Shown here piece by piece: positions 44,400 to 55,679 of a stretch of DNA of 64,000 bases (position 1 is the stretch's first letter; each line of letters starts with the position of its first letter). The translations under genes were made by a program, and so were the position numbers. The DNA is from Fagopyrum homotropicum. Taxonomy: Eukaryota; Streptophyta; Magnoliopsida; Caryophyllales; Polygonaceae. The stretch lies in the NCBI GenBank assembly GCA_033239125.1, contig BSWB01000001.1, positions 140,817,981 to 140,881,980 of the forward strand. The letters run 5' to 3'. The notes beneath the pieces are model-generated. The model was not told the origin of the DNA. It saw nothing but the letters and a program-made list of their open reading frames with translations, and did not search any database.

Positions 44400-44417
44400 T
44401 CCCCGGAAACGGCGCCA
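44400..44417 (-). promoter_or_regulatory. Primer-binding site of F4, with a degenerate second copy
   Basis: On minus TGGCGCCGTTTCCGGGGA, one change from the tRNA-Asp site in F2 and F3. A weaker copy of the same junction lies at about 44259-44291 (on minus ACAAGTTTTTGGCATCGTTG), as if the LTR-primer-site joint was duplicated in the leader. Confidence 0.65.
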
Positions 44418-44423
44418 AAAACT

Positions 44424-44543
44424 TATTCGCTCCAAAAGGTGTGTAAATACTTAAATTTATAATCCGAATAATAAACCTAACGATAAGCGAACCCACAATG
44501 TATGGATCAATCGTCGTAAGGGCTTATATTTTGGGGTCGATGT
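44424..44543 (-). repeat. F4 5' LTR, terminal piece
   Basis: It matches 39582-39690 (TTAAATTTATAATCCG...). The terminal TG reads TA. It breaks off at 44543 where F6 begins. Confidence 0.72.
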
Positions 44544-44896
44544 TGTAACATCAGGAATTTTTATTCCATTTGTGAACTAGTTACCGACCTTCCCGCAGGC
44601 GCGGCTCAGTTTTCCCACAGGCATGAGACACTAAGTAACGGGGTTTATACCAAAATCCCGTTCTGACCCCTCGTTATCTCAACTTTGGTTTTGACCCCTC
44701 GATATTATTGTGATGGGCTGCTTGACCCCTCGTTTTCTTCTTTTGATGGGCAGCCATCCTTCTCTCTCTCTCCTCCCATTTCCCTTTCACGTGACATTTC
44801 ACTCTCCCTTCCCCTTGCTTCTTCTCCCTCCTTTGGCTTGAGCTTGGTAGCTTTCCTTGATGATCGTCCCTCTCTTCTTCTTGTTTTGATGTCCAG
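44544..44896 (+). mobile_element. F6, partial LTR of another element (possible chromovirus)
   Basis: A new sequence starts TGTAACATCAGGAATTTT exactly where F4 LTR similarity ends. TGTAACAYC starts are common in Ty3/gypsy chromovirus LTRs. It contains a CCCGCAGGCGCGG stretch, TGACCCCTCGTT repeats (near 44657, 44692 and 44724) and a TCTC run. It is cut at 44896 by F5; the remainder would lie beyond the right edge. No coding sequence. It could also be non-element DNA. Confidence 0.4.
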
Positions 44897-46323
44897 TGTT
44901 AACATGAAATATGACTATATTTTAGGCACTTGTTTTAATTGTTTTTCCCTCTTTTATGTGTACATGGATATGAGTTTGAGGCATTTGTGAGTTCATTCAC
45001 CCACTTTGTCGATATAGAGATCTACACTAGCTTTGTTTTGTTTATAGGTGAATAAAGGCTTGCATTGGAGCATAATGTGGAAGGAAAGGAGTATTTGATC
45101 ATGTTAGATGTCAAGGAGAAGCTAAGGAAGGAGCATGAGAGAAGAACATAACGAAACAAAGGCTTGGTTCGTAGAAAGTGGTTTTGGAGAACAACAGAGA
45201 GTTCCACGCCCAAAACCACGGGCGTGGAATGTTTTGAGACCGTGATTTCCATGACGAAGTGACGTGTCATATTTGCCACGTCAGCGACGGTTATTGGGCT
45301 TTTCTCGTAACCCTGTTTTATCCTATAAGAAGGCTTGAGAAGGTTGTTTCGAGGACGGTTGCTTAGGGTTTCATTTGGACCTTGCTTACGATTCGGAGTT
45401 GGAGATTTCGGAGGGTGGCTTGTGAAAGACGCGATATTGAAGATTGCGTACTTTAGAGATTTTCTTAGGGTTTTGCTTTCGGAGACGGATTGACACTCCG
45501 TTGTTCATTGTTCCCTAAGATTGTTGTGAGAATTCTTGTTCTATATTCTGAATTCATTAAACTTACTACTTTATTATTCGGATTGGAGATTGACTTTGAT
45601 TGGTTATTGAGTTTTCGAGGGTTTTTATCTTTCTTTCTTTTTAATTTAATATTTGATTCAACGACAATGATTGTTGGCTAAAACCCTTTAGCAATTCTAT
45701 GGTGAAGGGTTAATAGTTGTGGCTTAGATGATGATAGATCGATCATAAATAGATTGGACCTTGAGAGTGTGAGAAACCTCGTCGACACCCTAAATTACGG
45801 GTTGTTCTTGATTTCAACGTCCGTGGAATCTCAAGATGTGGCCGTGATTTTTTCTGTTTTACGACCTTTGCTTTTACTTTAATCGAAAGTTAAAGATTTT
45901 TTAACCTAGCCTTGGTTTGCCTTTCCTAGGTAGTAGTGAGACTCAACATCCTCTATTTCCGTTTCGAGTGTCACAACCTTAATCGTTTTAGTTTATCTTT
46001 GATTCCTTGGGTTTGGGCATGGGTATTTGAGAGTAATTCTTATCCTTAGATCATTTCTATACTACAGCCTCAACAACCTTTATTGAGAGAGTCTTTGGGT
46101 AAGACATATAGGGTTTTGTAACTTTACCGTAAATAATCTTACCTTAGATATACTTTGCAATCCCGACTCTGTCCTTACATCTATAGAATATCTTGAATCG
46201 ATTGCCACAATTTGATACCTGGATCTTTAGGCTTGCTATTTTCCCCAAATTTGCAAAGCTTTTATACTTTTACTTGCTCGATTATTTGAGAATTGATTTT
46301 GCACGCACACTTCGAGGCGAACA
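44897..46323 (+). repeat. F5 5' LTR
   Basis: TGTTAACATG...GAGGCGAACA. It contains CCACGGGCGTGG at about 45220, and TATAAGAAGG at 45324, a possible TATA box. It matches 55680-56550. Confidence 0.88.
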
Positions 46324-46329
46324 AGTTTT

Positions 46330-46347
46330 TGGCGCCGTTACTGGGGA
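46330..46347 (+). promoter_or_regulatory. Primer-binding site of F5
   Basis: TGGCGCCGTTACTGGGGA, two bases different from the F2/F3 site, still best fitting tRNA-Asp. Confidence 0.75.
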
Positions 46348-46450
46348 TTTGGTCTAGACCAAATTTCGGCTCTCGGTTGTCAAGCTTGGGAGCTTTGCTC
46401 TTGTTATTTGATATCTCTTTTTTAGTGATTTTTGTTGATTCTTTAGGTAT

Positions 46451-48054
46451 ATGCGAAAGACTAGATCCACCAATGATCTAGTTCTTTTCGATCTAGAACT
46501 TGTGAAAACTTTGAGAAGAAAGTTGAAAGAGAGAAAGATGGCTGAAAACAATGAGAGAAACATCCAAGCGGAGTTAGATGAAGCTTAAGCTCATCTCAAG
46601 TTGAGTGAGAAGGCTCGTATGGAAGAATTGGAGCGTCAACAATTTCAAATAGATGAGCTCAAAGCTATGATGCTGGACATGAAGTTGGAGATGAATGACT
46701 CTAAGAAGAAGAAGAAAACCAAACCAACTAAGTCCATTAGAGCTTAATCATCCGACGATGAGGATGAGGATATGCGGGACTAGAGGACATTGATCCGGTG
46801 ATCAATCCCGTTCGTGCAACCTTAGACCACCTGTTGATCATCGCATTCCCGTTAGAGATGTGAGAGCCGCTCATGAAGGGGATGAACCACAAACTCTTAG
46901 ACAAAGGATGGATCCAATTCAGCAACCACGCCGTCTAGGTGTTAATTTTGGAGCTGAAGATATCCAGGAATTCGAGTTTAACCCGCAAGTTATCACCATG
47001 GTTCGCCAAAGATAATTTGGTGGAACGAGAGATGAATCTCCACATCAACATTTGCAAATTTTGAGATTCTTATGGAGACATTGAAGCCGAAGAGGGCAAC
47101 CAACAAAACTACAAGATCAAACCGTTCTTCTTCTCTTTGAAGGACAAGGCTTTGTCTTGTTATCAAGCTCTTCCAGCTGGAAGGCTTAACACATGGGAGG
47201 ATCTATCTTCGGAGTTCCTCACCAAGTTCTTTCCGCCATTCAAGACGGCGGGGTTGAGAGGTAAGATTAATGCATTTTCTATGAAACCTAACGAAATCTT
47301 GTTTCAATCTTGGGAAAGGTTTCAGGATCTCTTATTGTATTACCCACACCATGGCATTCCAAAGCTAGAACTGTTGGAAATATACTACAAGGGGCTGGAT
47401 GTGGAAACACAATTCAAGCTCTAATCTCTCTCTTGTGGTACATTCATGGACATGAGAGAAGACGATGCTTGGGATTTCATTGAGAAGCAAGCCCAAGTGA
47501 TTGAGAAGTATTCCCACCGAAAGGATGATCCTAACAACCAGAATAAAGGAGATCCGGGAGCTAAGCTAACACAAGCTCCACAATCTCAAATATTCTCCCT
47601 CAACACCGAAATCAAGGAGTTGAAGGAAATCATTAGAGCTGGCCTTCAAAAATCGAAGGAGCAAGATGTTGGCTACTTAGGAAACAACAACAACAATCAA
47701 GGGAATAAGAACAGTAACCGGAACAACAATTGAAACAACAATTGGAATAACAACAACAACAGTAATTCCAACAACAATTGGCGGTCCAACCAACAAAATT
47801 CCGGTAATTCCTATTCAAATTCTGGAAATTCACTAACACCACCTTCTTCTTCTAACCCTTTGAAAAGCCAGGGGCAAACATCAAATAACTCAAATAAAAC
47901 GGAGAAGGAGAAGCCTAATCCCATGTTGGACACAATCTTAGGAAAGCTACAAGGTTTGGAGAGCTACATAACTTCGGTTGATAAAGCACACAAAGCTTTG
48001 GAAAACCAAGTCTTCGGCAAGGTTGGAGAAGTTCCTAGACAAGCAGTTCGGTAA
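46451..48054 (+). pseudogene. F5 gag (broken)
   Basis: Start MRKTRSTNDLVLFDLELVKT at 46451, as in F2b and F3a. Stops follow near 46586, 46745 and 46780. The gag domain is seen at 47100-47424 (SLKDKALSCYQALPAGRLNT, FLTKFFPPFKTAGLRGKIN, YYPHHGIPKLELLEIYYKG) and continues at 47446-47733 with EKQAQVIEKYSHRKDD and an Asn-rich stretch NNNNNQGNKN, then a stop, then PMLDTILGKLQGLESYITSV. It ends QVFGKVGEVPRQ near 48045, where roughly 400 bp present in F3 is missing. Confidence 0.85.
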
Positions 48055-49828
48055 GTTTGTAGATCTAATGAGCTAACTACACATTAATATACCTTTCATT
48101 GATGCAATTGTAGATATGCCCGCTTACGGGAAGTTCTTAAAACAAATCCTCTCTAACAAGAGGAAGCTGGAAAACTTCGGAGAAGTCAAGATGAGTTCTG
48201 AATCTTCAGAGCTCATCAAAACGATGACGGAAAATATTCCCCCAAAGCTGAGGGATACGGGGTCATTGTCCATTCCGATTGGAGTAGGAGAAGTCACATA
48301 TGACGCTCTTTGTGACTTAGGAGCAAGCGTAAGCATCATCCCACTTGCTTTGTGTAGGAAGGTCGGTTTAGGTGAACCTAAACCGGTAAAGATGACGTTG
48401 TGCATGGCGGATCGGTCCATAACTCGCCCCGTCGGTATCATTGAAGACGTCCCAGTCAAGCTCGGTAAGTTCTATATTCCAATAGACTTTGTTGTGCTTG
48501 ATATTCCTGCAGATTGCCCGATCTCGATCATACTCGAGAGGCCGTTTCGTGCAACCTCCGGTTGTATGGTGGATTGCAAGAATGCTAGTCTAGCCTTCTA
48601 CATAGGAGAAGAGAAGGTTGAGTTTGTTCTCTCAACTTTGGTGAAAGAACCAGCACTTGGAGAGGATATGTTCAACATTTATGACGAAGAGGCGTCTAGA
48701 GAGGAAGTGAGCTCGATCTTACTTAAGGATCCATTGCAAAAGGTCATAACCATGAGCATCATGGAAAAAGGAGAGGAAGAGGATTGCAATGTTGAGATTG
48801 AAGCTTTGGAAGAGCTAAAGGAAGTACAAGAGGAAGAGTTTGAGAAACTATACGATGGCTCAGAAATTCTGAGAAATCACGGTCAATCGTGCTATTCCAC
48901 GGCCGTGGTTCCACAAAAACTAGCCGTAAACTGCTATTACAAGCACAACAAAGAGTTCCACGCCCTAAACCACGGCCGTGGAAGTTACAGTGGTGCCGTA
49001 ATTTTGGGAAATTCTGAGAACAATTCCGTTCTTTCCACAACTGCTCTTGAGTCTTCTTCAATCACTCCCACACCCTTAGATACTTCTAAGGAAGCGTCAG
49101 ACACACCTCAAGACTCATCAAAGGCATCAATAGCTACGGAATTGAAGCCACTTCCCACACATCTTCGGTATGCATTTCTTGGAACTAATTTTACTTTTCC
49201 CGTTATTGTTAGTTTCGATTTAAATGAAGATGAACATGAGAAACTAATGGCTATTCTAAGGAAACATAAGAAAGCCTTAGGTTATACCATAGGGGATCTT
49301 GTAGGAATTAAACCATCTTTATGTATGCACAAGATTCTAATGGAAGAAGATTTCAAGCCTTCACGACAACCTTAAAGACGGTTAAATCCGATCATGAAGG
49401 AGGTTGTTAAGAAGGAAATTCTTATGCTACTTGACCCAGGTATCATCTATCCTATCTCCGTTAGCAAGTGGGTGAGCCCCGTTCAAGTTGTCCCGAAGAA
49501 AGGAGGGATGACGGTTATCACCAACAAGAACAACGAGCTCATTCCTACAAGAACCGTGACGGGATGGAGGATGTGCATTGACTACCGCGAGCTGAACAAT
49601 GCAACTAGGAAGGATCACTTCCCGCTACCATTCATAGATCAAATGCTTGAGAGGTTAGCACAACACTCCTATTTCTGTTCTCTTGACGGTTATAGTGGTT
49701 TCTTCCAGATTCCGATCCACCCGGACGATCAAGAGAAGATCACATTCACGTGCCCGTGGGGTGCGCTTGCATATAGGAGGATGCAATTCGGGCTTTGCAA
49801 CACCCAGCCACCTTTCAAAGGTGTATGA
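48055..49828 (+). pseudogene. F5 pol: protease and RT N-terminal half
   Basis: After the deletion joint comes QFGKFVDLMS, a TAA, then MPAYGKFLKQILSNKRKL (48116). The protease is CDLGASVSIIPLALCRKVG, with an IILERPFRATSG flap region in which the usual GRP is ERP. The linker holds palindrome translations (NHGRGSYSGAV; CYSTAVVPQ, 48890-48990). RT follows after a TAA near 49375: KWVSPVQVVPKKGGMTV, DHFPLPFIDQMLERL, CSLDGYSGFFQIPIHPDDQE. A one-base shift in the LCNAPATF region near 49800 ends this frame. F3a is broken in nearly the same spot, but by a different change. Confidence 0.88.
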
Positions 49829-51111
49829 TGGCCATCTTCTCCGAGTATATTGAGGAAATCATGGAGGTTTTTATGGACGATTTTTCAGTTTATGGTTCCT
49901 CATTTGACAAATGTCTTTCTAACCTTTCTCATGTGTTGCAAAGGTGTGAATACACTAACCTAGTTTTTAATTGGGAGAAGTGTCAATTCATGGTTAAGGA
50001 AGGCATTGTGCTAGGACATTTGATCTCTAATAGAGGGATCGAAGTTGACAAGGCAAAGATAGAGACTATAGAGAAGCTTCCTCCTCCATCTTCAGTGAAG
50101 GGGATAAGAAATTTCCTAGGACACGCAGGATTCTATAGGATATTTATTAAAGACTTTTCTAAGATTTCAAAACCGCTAACTAATCTCTTGATGAAGGATG
50201 CAATTTTTGACTTTTCGCAGGAATGTCTAGACGCCTTCTATAATATCCGGGAAGCTCTCATCTCAGCCCGGATTATCCAACCTCTAGACTGGAATCTCCC
50301 GTTCGAGGTTATGTGTGACGGAAGTGACGTAGCTGTTGGAGCGGTGCTCGGGAAAAAGAAGGAAGGCCGGACACATGCCATCTACTATGCTAGCAAGATG
50401 CTAGATGAAGCGCATCTCAACTACGCCACAATGGAGAAAGAGTTTTTAGCCATTGTATATGCATTTGAAAATTTTTGTTCTTATCTTGTAGGAGCGAAGG
50501 TGATTGTATACACGGACCATTCAGTAATCCGGTATTTGCTTGCCAAGAAGGATGCGAAACCGAGGCTGATTAGATGGATTCTTCTCCTACAAGAATTCGA
50601 TCTAGAGATCCACGACAAGAAAGGCTCAGAAAATTTTGTTGCGGATTACTTGAGTCGTCTACCACACATCGAAGACGATGATCTACCCATTGATGACTCC
50701 TTCCCGGACGAACACTTACACATCATGGAAGAGTGCATCGATAAGATATCTAGAGGTAACGAACCTTGGTTTGCTGATTTTGTAAATTACTTAGTTTGTC
50801 AGAAAATACCTCCCGGACTATCCTATGCACAAAGAAAGAAGTTCTTTAGGGATGTCCGGCAATACTTTTGGAATGAACCTCTACTCTTCAAGAGAGGTCC
50901 CGATGGAATCATTAGGAGATGTGTGCCGGATGACAAAATGCAAAGCATCATTCGTCATTATCATTCACTTTCTTGTGGAGGACACGCTAGTTCCAATAAA
51001 ACTAGCGCTAAGGTATTGCAATCCGGATTCTTTTGGCCTACTTTATTTAAGGATGTGCAAACCTTTGTTTCTTTTTTTCGATGCTTGTCAAATAATAGGA
51101 AATATCTCTAG
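49795..51111 (+). pseudogene. F5 pol: RT C-terminal half, RNase H, integrase zinc module
   Basis: 438 open residues. FMDDFSVYGSSFDK is the RT active site. RNase H has EVMCDGSDVAVGAVLGKKK (first Asp kept), TMEKEFLAIVYAFENF and VIVYTDHSVIRYL. FPDEHLHIMEECIDK, then PWFADFVNYLVCQ, leads into the integrase zinc-binding part (HYHSLSCGGHASSNKTSAKV), lost at a shift after KDVQTFV near 51066. FPDEHLH is the landmark after which F2 jumps over the integrase. Confidence 0.88.
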
Positions 51112-52042
51112 GAGAAACGAGATGCCTCTCAACAACATTCAGGAGGTAGAGATCTTCGACGTTTGGGGAGTAGACTTCGTGGGACCTTTCCCATCATCTT
51201 GCGGAAACTAATACGTACTTCTAGTTGTAGATTATGTTTCGAGATGGATTGAAGCTATTGCTTCTCCAACTAATGATGTCATGGTTGTTGTCAAGTTCTT
51301 TAATATAACTATCTTCCCAAGGTTTGGGACACCACATACCATCATTAGTGATGGAGGTTCACACTTCATTGACCGACGATTCGAAGCTCTACTAGCTAAG
51401 TATAGGGTGACTCACAAGAGCTCCACTCCCTACCATCCACAAACAAGTGGCCAAGTGGAAATTTCGAATAGAGAGATCAAGGGCATCCTTGAGAAGACAG
51501 TGTCAAAGACAAGAAAGGATTGATCTTTGAAACTAGATGATGCGTTATGGGCATATAGGACTACATACAAGACTCCCATAGGTACAACACCATACAACCT
51601 TGTGTATGGGAAGTCTTGTCATCTCCCGGTGGAGCAGGAACACAAGGCGTATTGGTCTGTAAAGTGGTTGAACTTCAGTATGAAAGAAGTAGGCGAGAAG
51701 CGCCTCTTGGACCTTAACGAGCTGGAAGAACTCCGCTTGAACGCTTATGAGAACGCCAAGATTTACAAGGAAAGCGTGAAGCGTTGGCATGATAAGCATA
51801 TCATCCCAAAAGACCTCAAAGAAGGAGATCAAGTTCTCCTCTTCAATTCGAGACTTTGGCTCTTTCCAGGTAAGCTTAAATCTCGTTGGACTGGACCTTA
51901 TTTGATTAAATGTGTTTTTCCCCATGGCGCAGTTGAAGTATGGGGTGAAAAGTGCGGAAATTTCAAGGTGAATGGCCAACGACTTAATAGGTATTCACCG
52001 GAGCTACAAGCTGAGGAAATCACTCCGATTGTCCTCGAATAA
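51066..52042 (+). pseudogene. F5 pol: integrase core and C-terminus
   Basis: It continues in the next frame with FDACQIIGNISRRNEMPLNN and WGVDFVGPFPSSCGN, a stop near 51210, then IISDGGSHF and SGQVEISNREIKGILEKTV, a TGA near 51524 after TRKD, then DDALWAYRTTYKTPIGTTPY and the C-terminus (WHDKHIIPKDLKEGDQVLL, WTGPYLIKCVFPHGAVEVWGE), ending TAA at 52040-52042. All three acidic residues of the core are present. PHGAVEVWGE is the segment on the far side of the F2 deletion. Confidence 0.88.
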
Positions 52043-52083
52043 ACTCAGGAACGGTCTAGCTACAGACCCAAAACAAAACGTTT

Positions 52084-52101
52084 CTTGGGAGGCAACCCAA
52101 G
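52084..52101 (+). promoter_or_regulatory. Stem-loop A, F5
   Basis: CTTGGG-AGGCAA-CCCAAG, preceded by AAACGTTT, 41 nt after the pol stop. Confidence 0.72.
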
Positions 52102-52890
52102 GTTTTTTGTTTGCATTTTTGTTTTTTTCTTTCTTAGATTAGTTTAGTTTAGTTGTTTTGTTTTCCCCTCGATACCTCCCGGTATGTTATGTTTTTGGAT
52201 GTAGGAATAAGGAATGAGCAAAGGAAGGAAGAAAAAGTTGGAAAGAGTTGACGAAACTTGGATTTTTGGCACAAAACAAAGACTTCCACGCCCAAAACCA
52301 CGGCCGTGGAAGTAACACATGGCCGTAATTTTCCAAATTTTGACACAAATTAGAGCAAATCCACGGGTCCGTACAAAACCACGGCCGTGGAACATCTCGA
52401 GTGACCGTGTTTTCCCAAAAATTTATGGGCACTATATAACCTTCTTTCCTTCTCAAAAACACATCCATCCTCACCTTACACGCCCAGAACCACGCCCAAA
52501 TCGCCGGCCACTTCTCTCATCCCGTAATTCTTCGTCCGGAGTCCGATTCGATCGATTCTTCAACCAAAAGTGAGCATTTTCAAGCATCTACAAGATCCAA
52601 GCAACAAACTGAGTGAACAATCCACATTGGAGAAGGAATTTCGATTTTTCAAATCCAAACCTAGGTTTTTACTCTTTAATCTTTTCTTGGTCAATTTGGT
52701 TCAATTTTCTTGCAAGATTATAGGAGAACTAGACGAAATTGGATTTGGAATTAGTCTAGGGCTGTGATTGTTGAATTTAGTGTGAATTTGCTGAATTTTG
52801 GGAGAAACAGAAAAAATCCACGGGTCCGTACATTTCCACGGCCGTGGAATCCCAAAAACAGACCGTGGAATTTTCTGTTGTTGAGTAAAA
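52102..52890 (+). other. F5 spacer between pol and third ORF
   Basis: No supported gene. It holds paired palindromes: CCACGCCC/CCACGGCCGTGG near 52287-52310, CCACGGGTCCGTAC and CCACGGCCGTGG near 52360-52390, and again near 52818-52848. TATATAACC near 52433 could be a promoter element for the third ORF. A splice site is equally possible; neither is shown. Confidence 0.5.
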
Positions 52891-54347
52891 ATGTTTAAAC
52901 GGAAGTCAAGTAGAAACAAGAAGCAGAAAGGTGATAGTTCCTTTTCTTCCCAACCCCCTCCTAGTGAACCACCATCACCAACACCTCCTATAATCTCTAG
53001 AATCCATGAGGATTATGAAGGAGCCATGCAAAAGATTTCAAAGAGACCGATAATAGGAGCTAGGTACCTTATCCTAGAGGAGCTTGAAGAGCTCAATGTA
53101 GTGAATGATTTGACTTGGCTTTTGGATAGAGCCGGATTGATCATCTTCTCCGCCATTAGGGAAGATGCTTATGAGGAGATTACAAGGGAGTTTTTAAATT
53201 CCTTTGAGTATAGCGTCGTTAACCCAACGGTGTCTTTTAGGTTGATGGAACAACACTATGAGTTCTCCATAGTTCAGTTTGGAACCTTCTTTGGGTTTCA
53301 TGAGAGTTTTAATGGAAGGTTTCTCGGGGGAGTGTATGCTAAGGACTTTTGGGAGGATATAGCTATGATCTATGCTAGTGAGGATCGTTGGCAACCGGAC
53401 GACACCAAGGCTAAACTCATATACCACTTAGCCTTGAAGATAGCTGATAGAGTCCTATCGGAATGCCTCTTCCCTAGGACCGAGACCCCACAAAAGATTA
53501 AGACCGATGAACTTTTCCTTCTTTGGTGCATGCTTAACGGCACTTCCGCAGATTGTGCCACCCTACTAGCCTCTACCATTAGCAAGTTGAAGAACAAGAG
53601 GGCCAGAACCTAGGTTATGGGGGTATGGTGACTCACATAGCAAACCAGCTGGGCATAGACTACTCCGCATGTACTAGGATAGCAGCGAGACTTTTGGGTC
53701 TCAATGGGCTTATGACTAGAGGTATCATCTTTCCCCGCCACCGAGCTCCACCTACCGCCGCTATGCCTTGGAAGGAGAGAGGTGGTAGAGGTATACCATG
53801 ACTTCCCGAGTAATCCATCATGCTAGGCCGCCACAATTGGAAGGAGACCTTCGTACCCATGCATGCCAATACACGTGTAGCTCCTTCACATGTGTCGGAT
53901 GAGGTTCCAGCTGAGGATGATGATGAGGAGATGGGAGGAGGAGATGACCATGATGCAGGAGGCGCTGAGCATGACTTTGGCACATTCCCGGACCAACCGG
54001 CCGACTTCTCGGAGCCGCCTAGGCGATCTCCCCTCCCTTCTAGACCTTCCGATTCCTCTTCTTCACGTAGGGCTGGTGTGAGTAAGAGGCCGACGTGGAT
54101 GGAGACCCCACCTTCTTGGTATGGAGCGCAACCGACATGGATGGGAGCTCCTTCTACATGGTATGATCATCCCCCGGTGGCACAAACTCTTCCTCAGGAC
54201 GCTCCTGCATGGTATGGCCAGCCGCCAGCTTTGTATTCGCAGCTACCGGAGTGGGCGACCGATCTTTTGAATGATGTCTACCACCAGAAGTTTGGGCAGC
54301 CTTTCAGCTCCGACTTCTATCCATTTCCGCCGCCTCCTTCGCAGTGA
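52891..54347 (+). pseudogene. F5 third ORF, Athila ORF-1-like (two pieces)
   Basis: The first piece (52891-53613, 240 residues) starts MFKRKSSRNKKQKGDSSFSS, a basic, Ser/Pro-rich head, then ARYLILEELEELNVVNDLTW, FRLMEQHYEFSIVQFGTFFG, FWEDIAMIYASEDRWQPDDT and LFLLWCMLNGTSADCATLL. The frame shifts just before 53611 and continues GYGGMVTHIANQLGIDYSAC and IAARLLGLNGLMTRGIIFPR, with stops near 53800. The last piece (53820-54347) has an acidic EDDDEEMGGGDDHDAGGAEH stretch and repeats of the pattern TW-x-x-x-PxWYG-x-x-P, ending FYPFPPPPSQ. I see no signal peptide or clear membrane helix, so 'envelope' is not supported by sequence. Confidence 0.75.
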
Positions 54348-54435
54348 TGATGATGAGATGATCCGCCGGTTAGAGCCGCTTCACCGCCATTAGTGAGTTT
54401 TTTTTGTTTCTCTTTTTTTTATGTATTTCTTTTGA

Positions 54436-54474
54436 ACATTGAGGACAATGTGTATTTCAAGTATGGGGTGGGGT
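54436..54474 (+). promoter_or_regulatory. Stem-loop B plus first purine tract, F5
   Basis: ACATTG-AGGA-CAATGT (54436-54451), then AAGTATGGGGTGGGG (about 54459-54473). Confidence 0.68.
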
Positions 54475-55640
54475 GTGACTCTCGTGTTGAAATAACTCGA
54501 CTCACTTTGATTTGCTTATGTATATGAACACTTGCATGTTTTCTTTCATTGTCACATGTTTCATTATTGCATTGCATGAAAAAGGCTTTGAAAAATCCAT
54601 AAAAATTTGAAAATTTTGAAAATTTTTGTGCTTCTAAGATTAGAAATGATTTCTATGATGAAATTACTTGTGGAATGAGACTTTGATGACAATTTTATGC
54701 TTGAATTGAATTATGAATTGAGAAGAGATTGAGTATGTTGTTTATCCTTTCTTGCAAGTTTCATAATGTGAAAGTTTTATCTAAATCAAATTGAGAAATG
54801 AAGGTTGAAATCACAATATAATTTCTTATACTTCTTTATGATATGGTTAAGGCACCTCGATTTTCTTACTTCTTTCTTTGATCATTTAGCCCCTCAATGA
54901 AAATATTTTCCTCCTTTACCTATCCAGGACTTAGGAAGAGTTGATTTTGGCATGTTTGATGGGGAGGGCCATGAAAGCAATTGTTTGAATTCAAAGTATA
55001 GGAAAATAGATTTGGGGAAGTCAATCATGATGATGAGTAACTCGGCACCATTCACATAGCCGGGTGTTTGTGTCTTGCCAAAGTCGGATTGAGCGATATT
55101 CCTAACGGATTATGGTATGTGCATCAAGGGTTTGAGGCATCTCGAAATTAAGAAACGCCGATCTCCTAGGCTTCGGTTTTTGTGCACCGCTGTCCATAAC
55201 TCCAAAAGTAAAGTCGAAAAAGTATGTGCAAAAAATCTAGAGCAAAGCTCTAAGTTGGTGGTTAGTTCAAATGGTGAAAAGAAAAGAGTTTGTGTTGTCC
55301 CTTCTTCCCGGATTCATACACCACATTCTTGACATTACTTGAAAGTCCTTGAGATAATAAGAATGCTATTTGACTTTGTGATCTAAATTAAAGTTTCACA
55401 TGTTTGATTTTGACAATGCTTGAAGGTTATGATGCTTGTCTTTAAGTTTAGGCAATTTATGATGTTCCTTTATTTTGCATATTTTAGTTTATGTGTATGA
55501 GCATTTTCGAGGATGAATGAAGCAAGATTTGAGGATGATCTATTGATTAGAAGCACATTACCAAAAAGATTGTTTTGTTTTGTTTTGTTTTGTTTTGCAT
55601 TCATATTTCATTCTACCTTATGTTCTAAGCTTTTGAAAAC
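54475..55640 (+). other. F5 3' untranslated region with conserved segment
   Basis: No gene. The conserved segment is about 55010-55195 and matches F2a 36085-36255 almost base for base over about 120 nt, then more loosely. TTTTG repeats lie at 55576-55600. Confidence 0.7.
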
Positions 55641-55679
55641 TTTGCTTGGGGACAAGCAAGTGACAAGTATGGGGTATTT
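55641..55679 (+). promoter_or_regulatory. Stem-loop C and polypurine tract, F5
   Basis: TTTGCTTG-GGGA-CAAGCAAG at 55641-55660 (end pair T-G), then AAGTATGGGG at 55665-55674 and the LTR start at 55680. Confidence 0.73.

Larger units (their letters stand above)
39575..44543 (-). mobile_element. F4, decayed Athila-type element (outermost visible layer)
   Basis: A minus-strand element with a 3' LTR piece (39575-41310), a short internal region (41311-44423) and a 5' LTR piece (44424-44543). Only traces of integrase, gag and the third ORF remain. F1 cuts its 3' LTR on the left and F6 cuts its 5' LTR on the right. Its order of modules (purine tract, stem-loop C, conserved segment, stem-loops B and A) is as in F2, F3 and F5, so it is of the same lineage. 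It has its own ATCTCGGYCGAGAT palindromes. Confidence 0.78.

Noticed and set aside
44755..44800. TCTC tract and pyrimidine-rich stretch as a host promoter
   Set aside because: No gene follows; F5 starts 100 bp later. Low complexity only.
52891..54347. F5 third ORF as a true envelope gene
   Set aside because: I see no signal peptide, no clear membrane segment and no cysteine pattern. Only its position is envelope-like.
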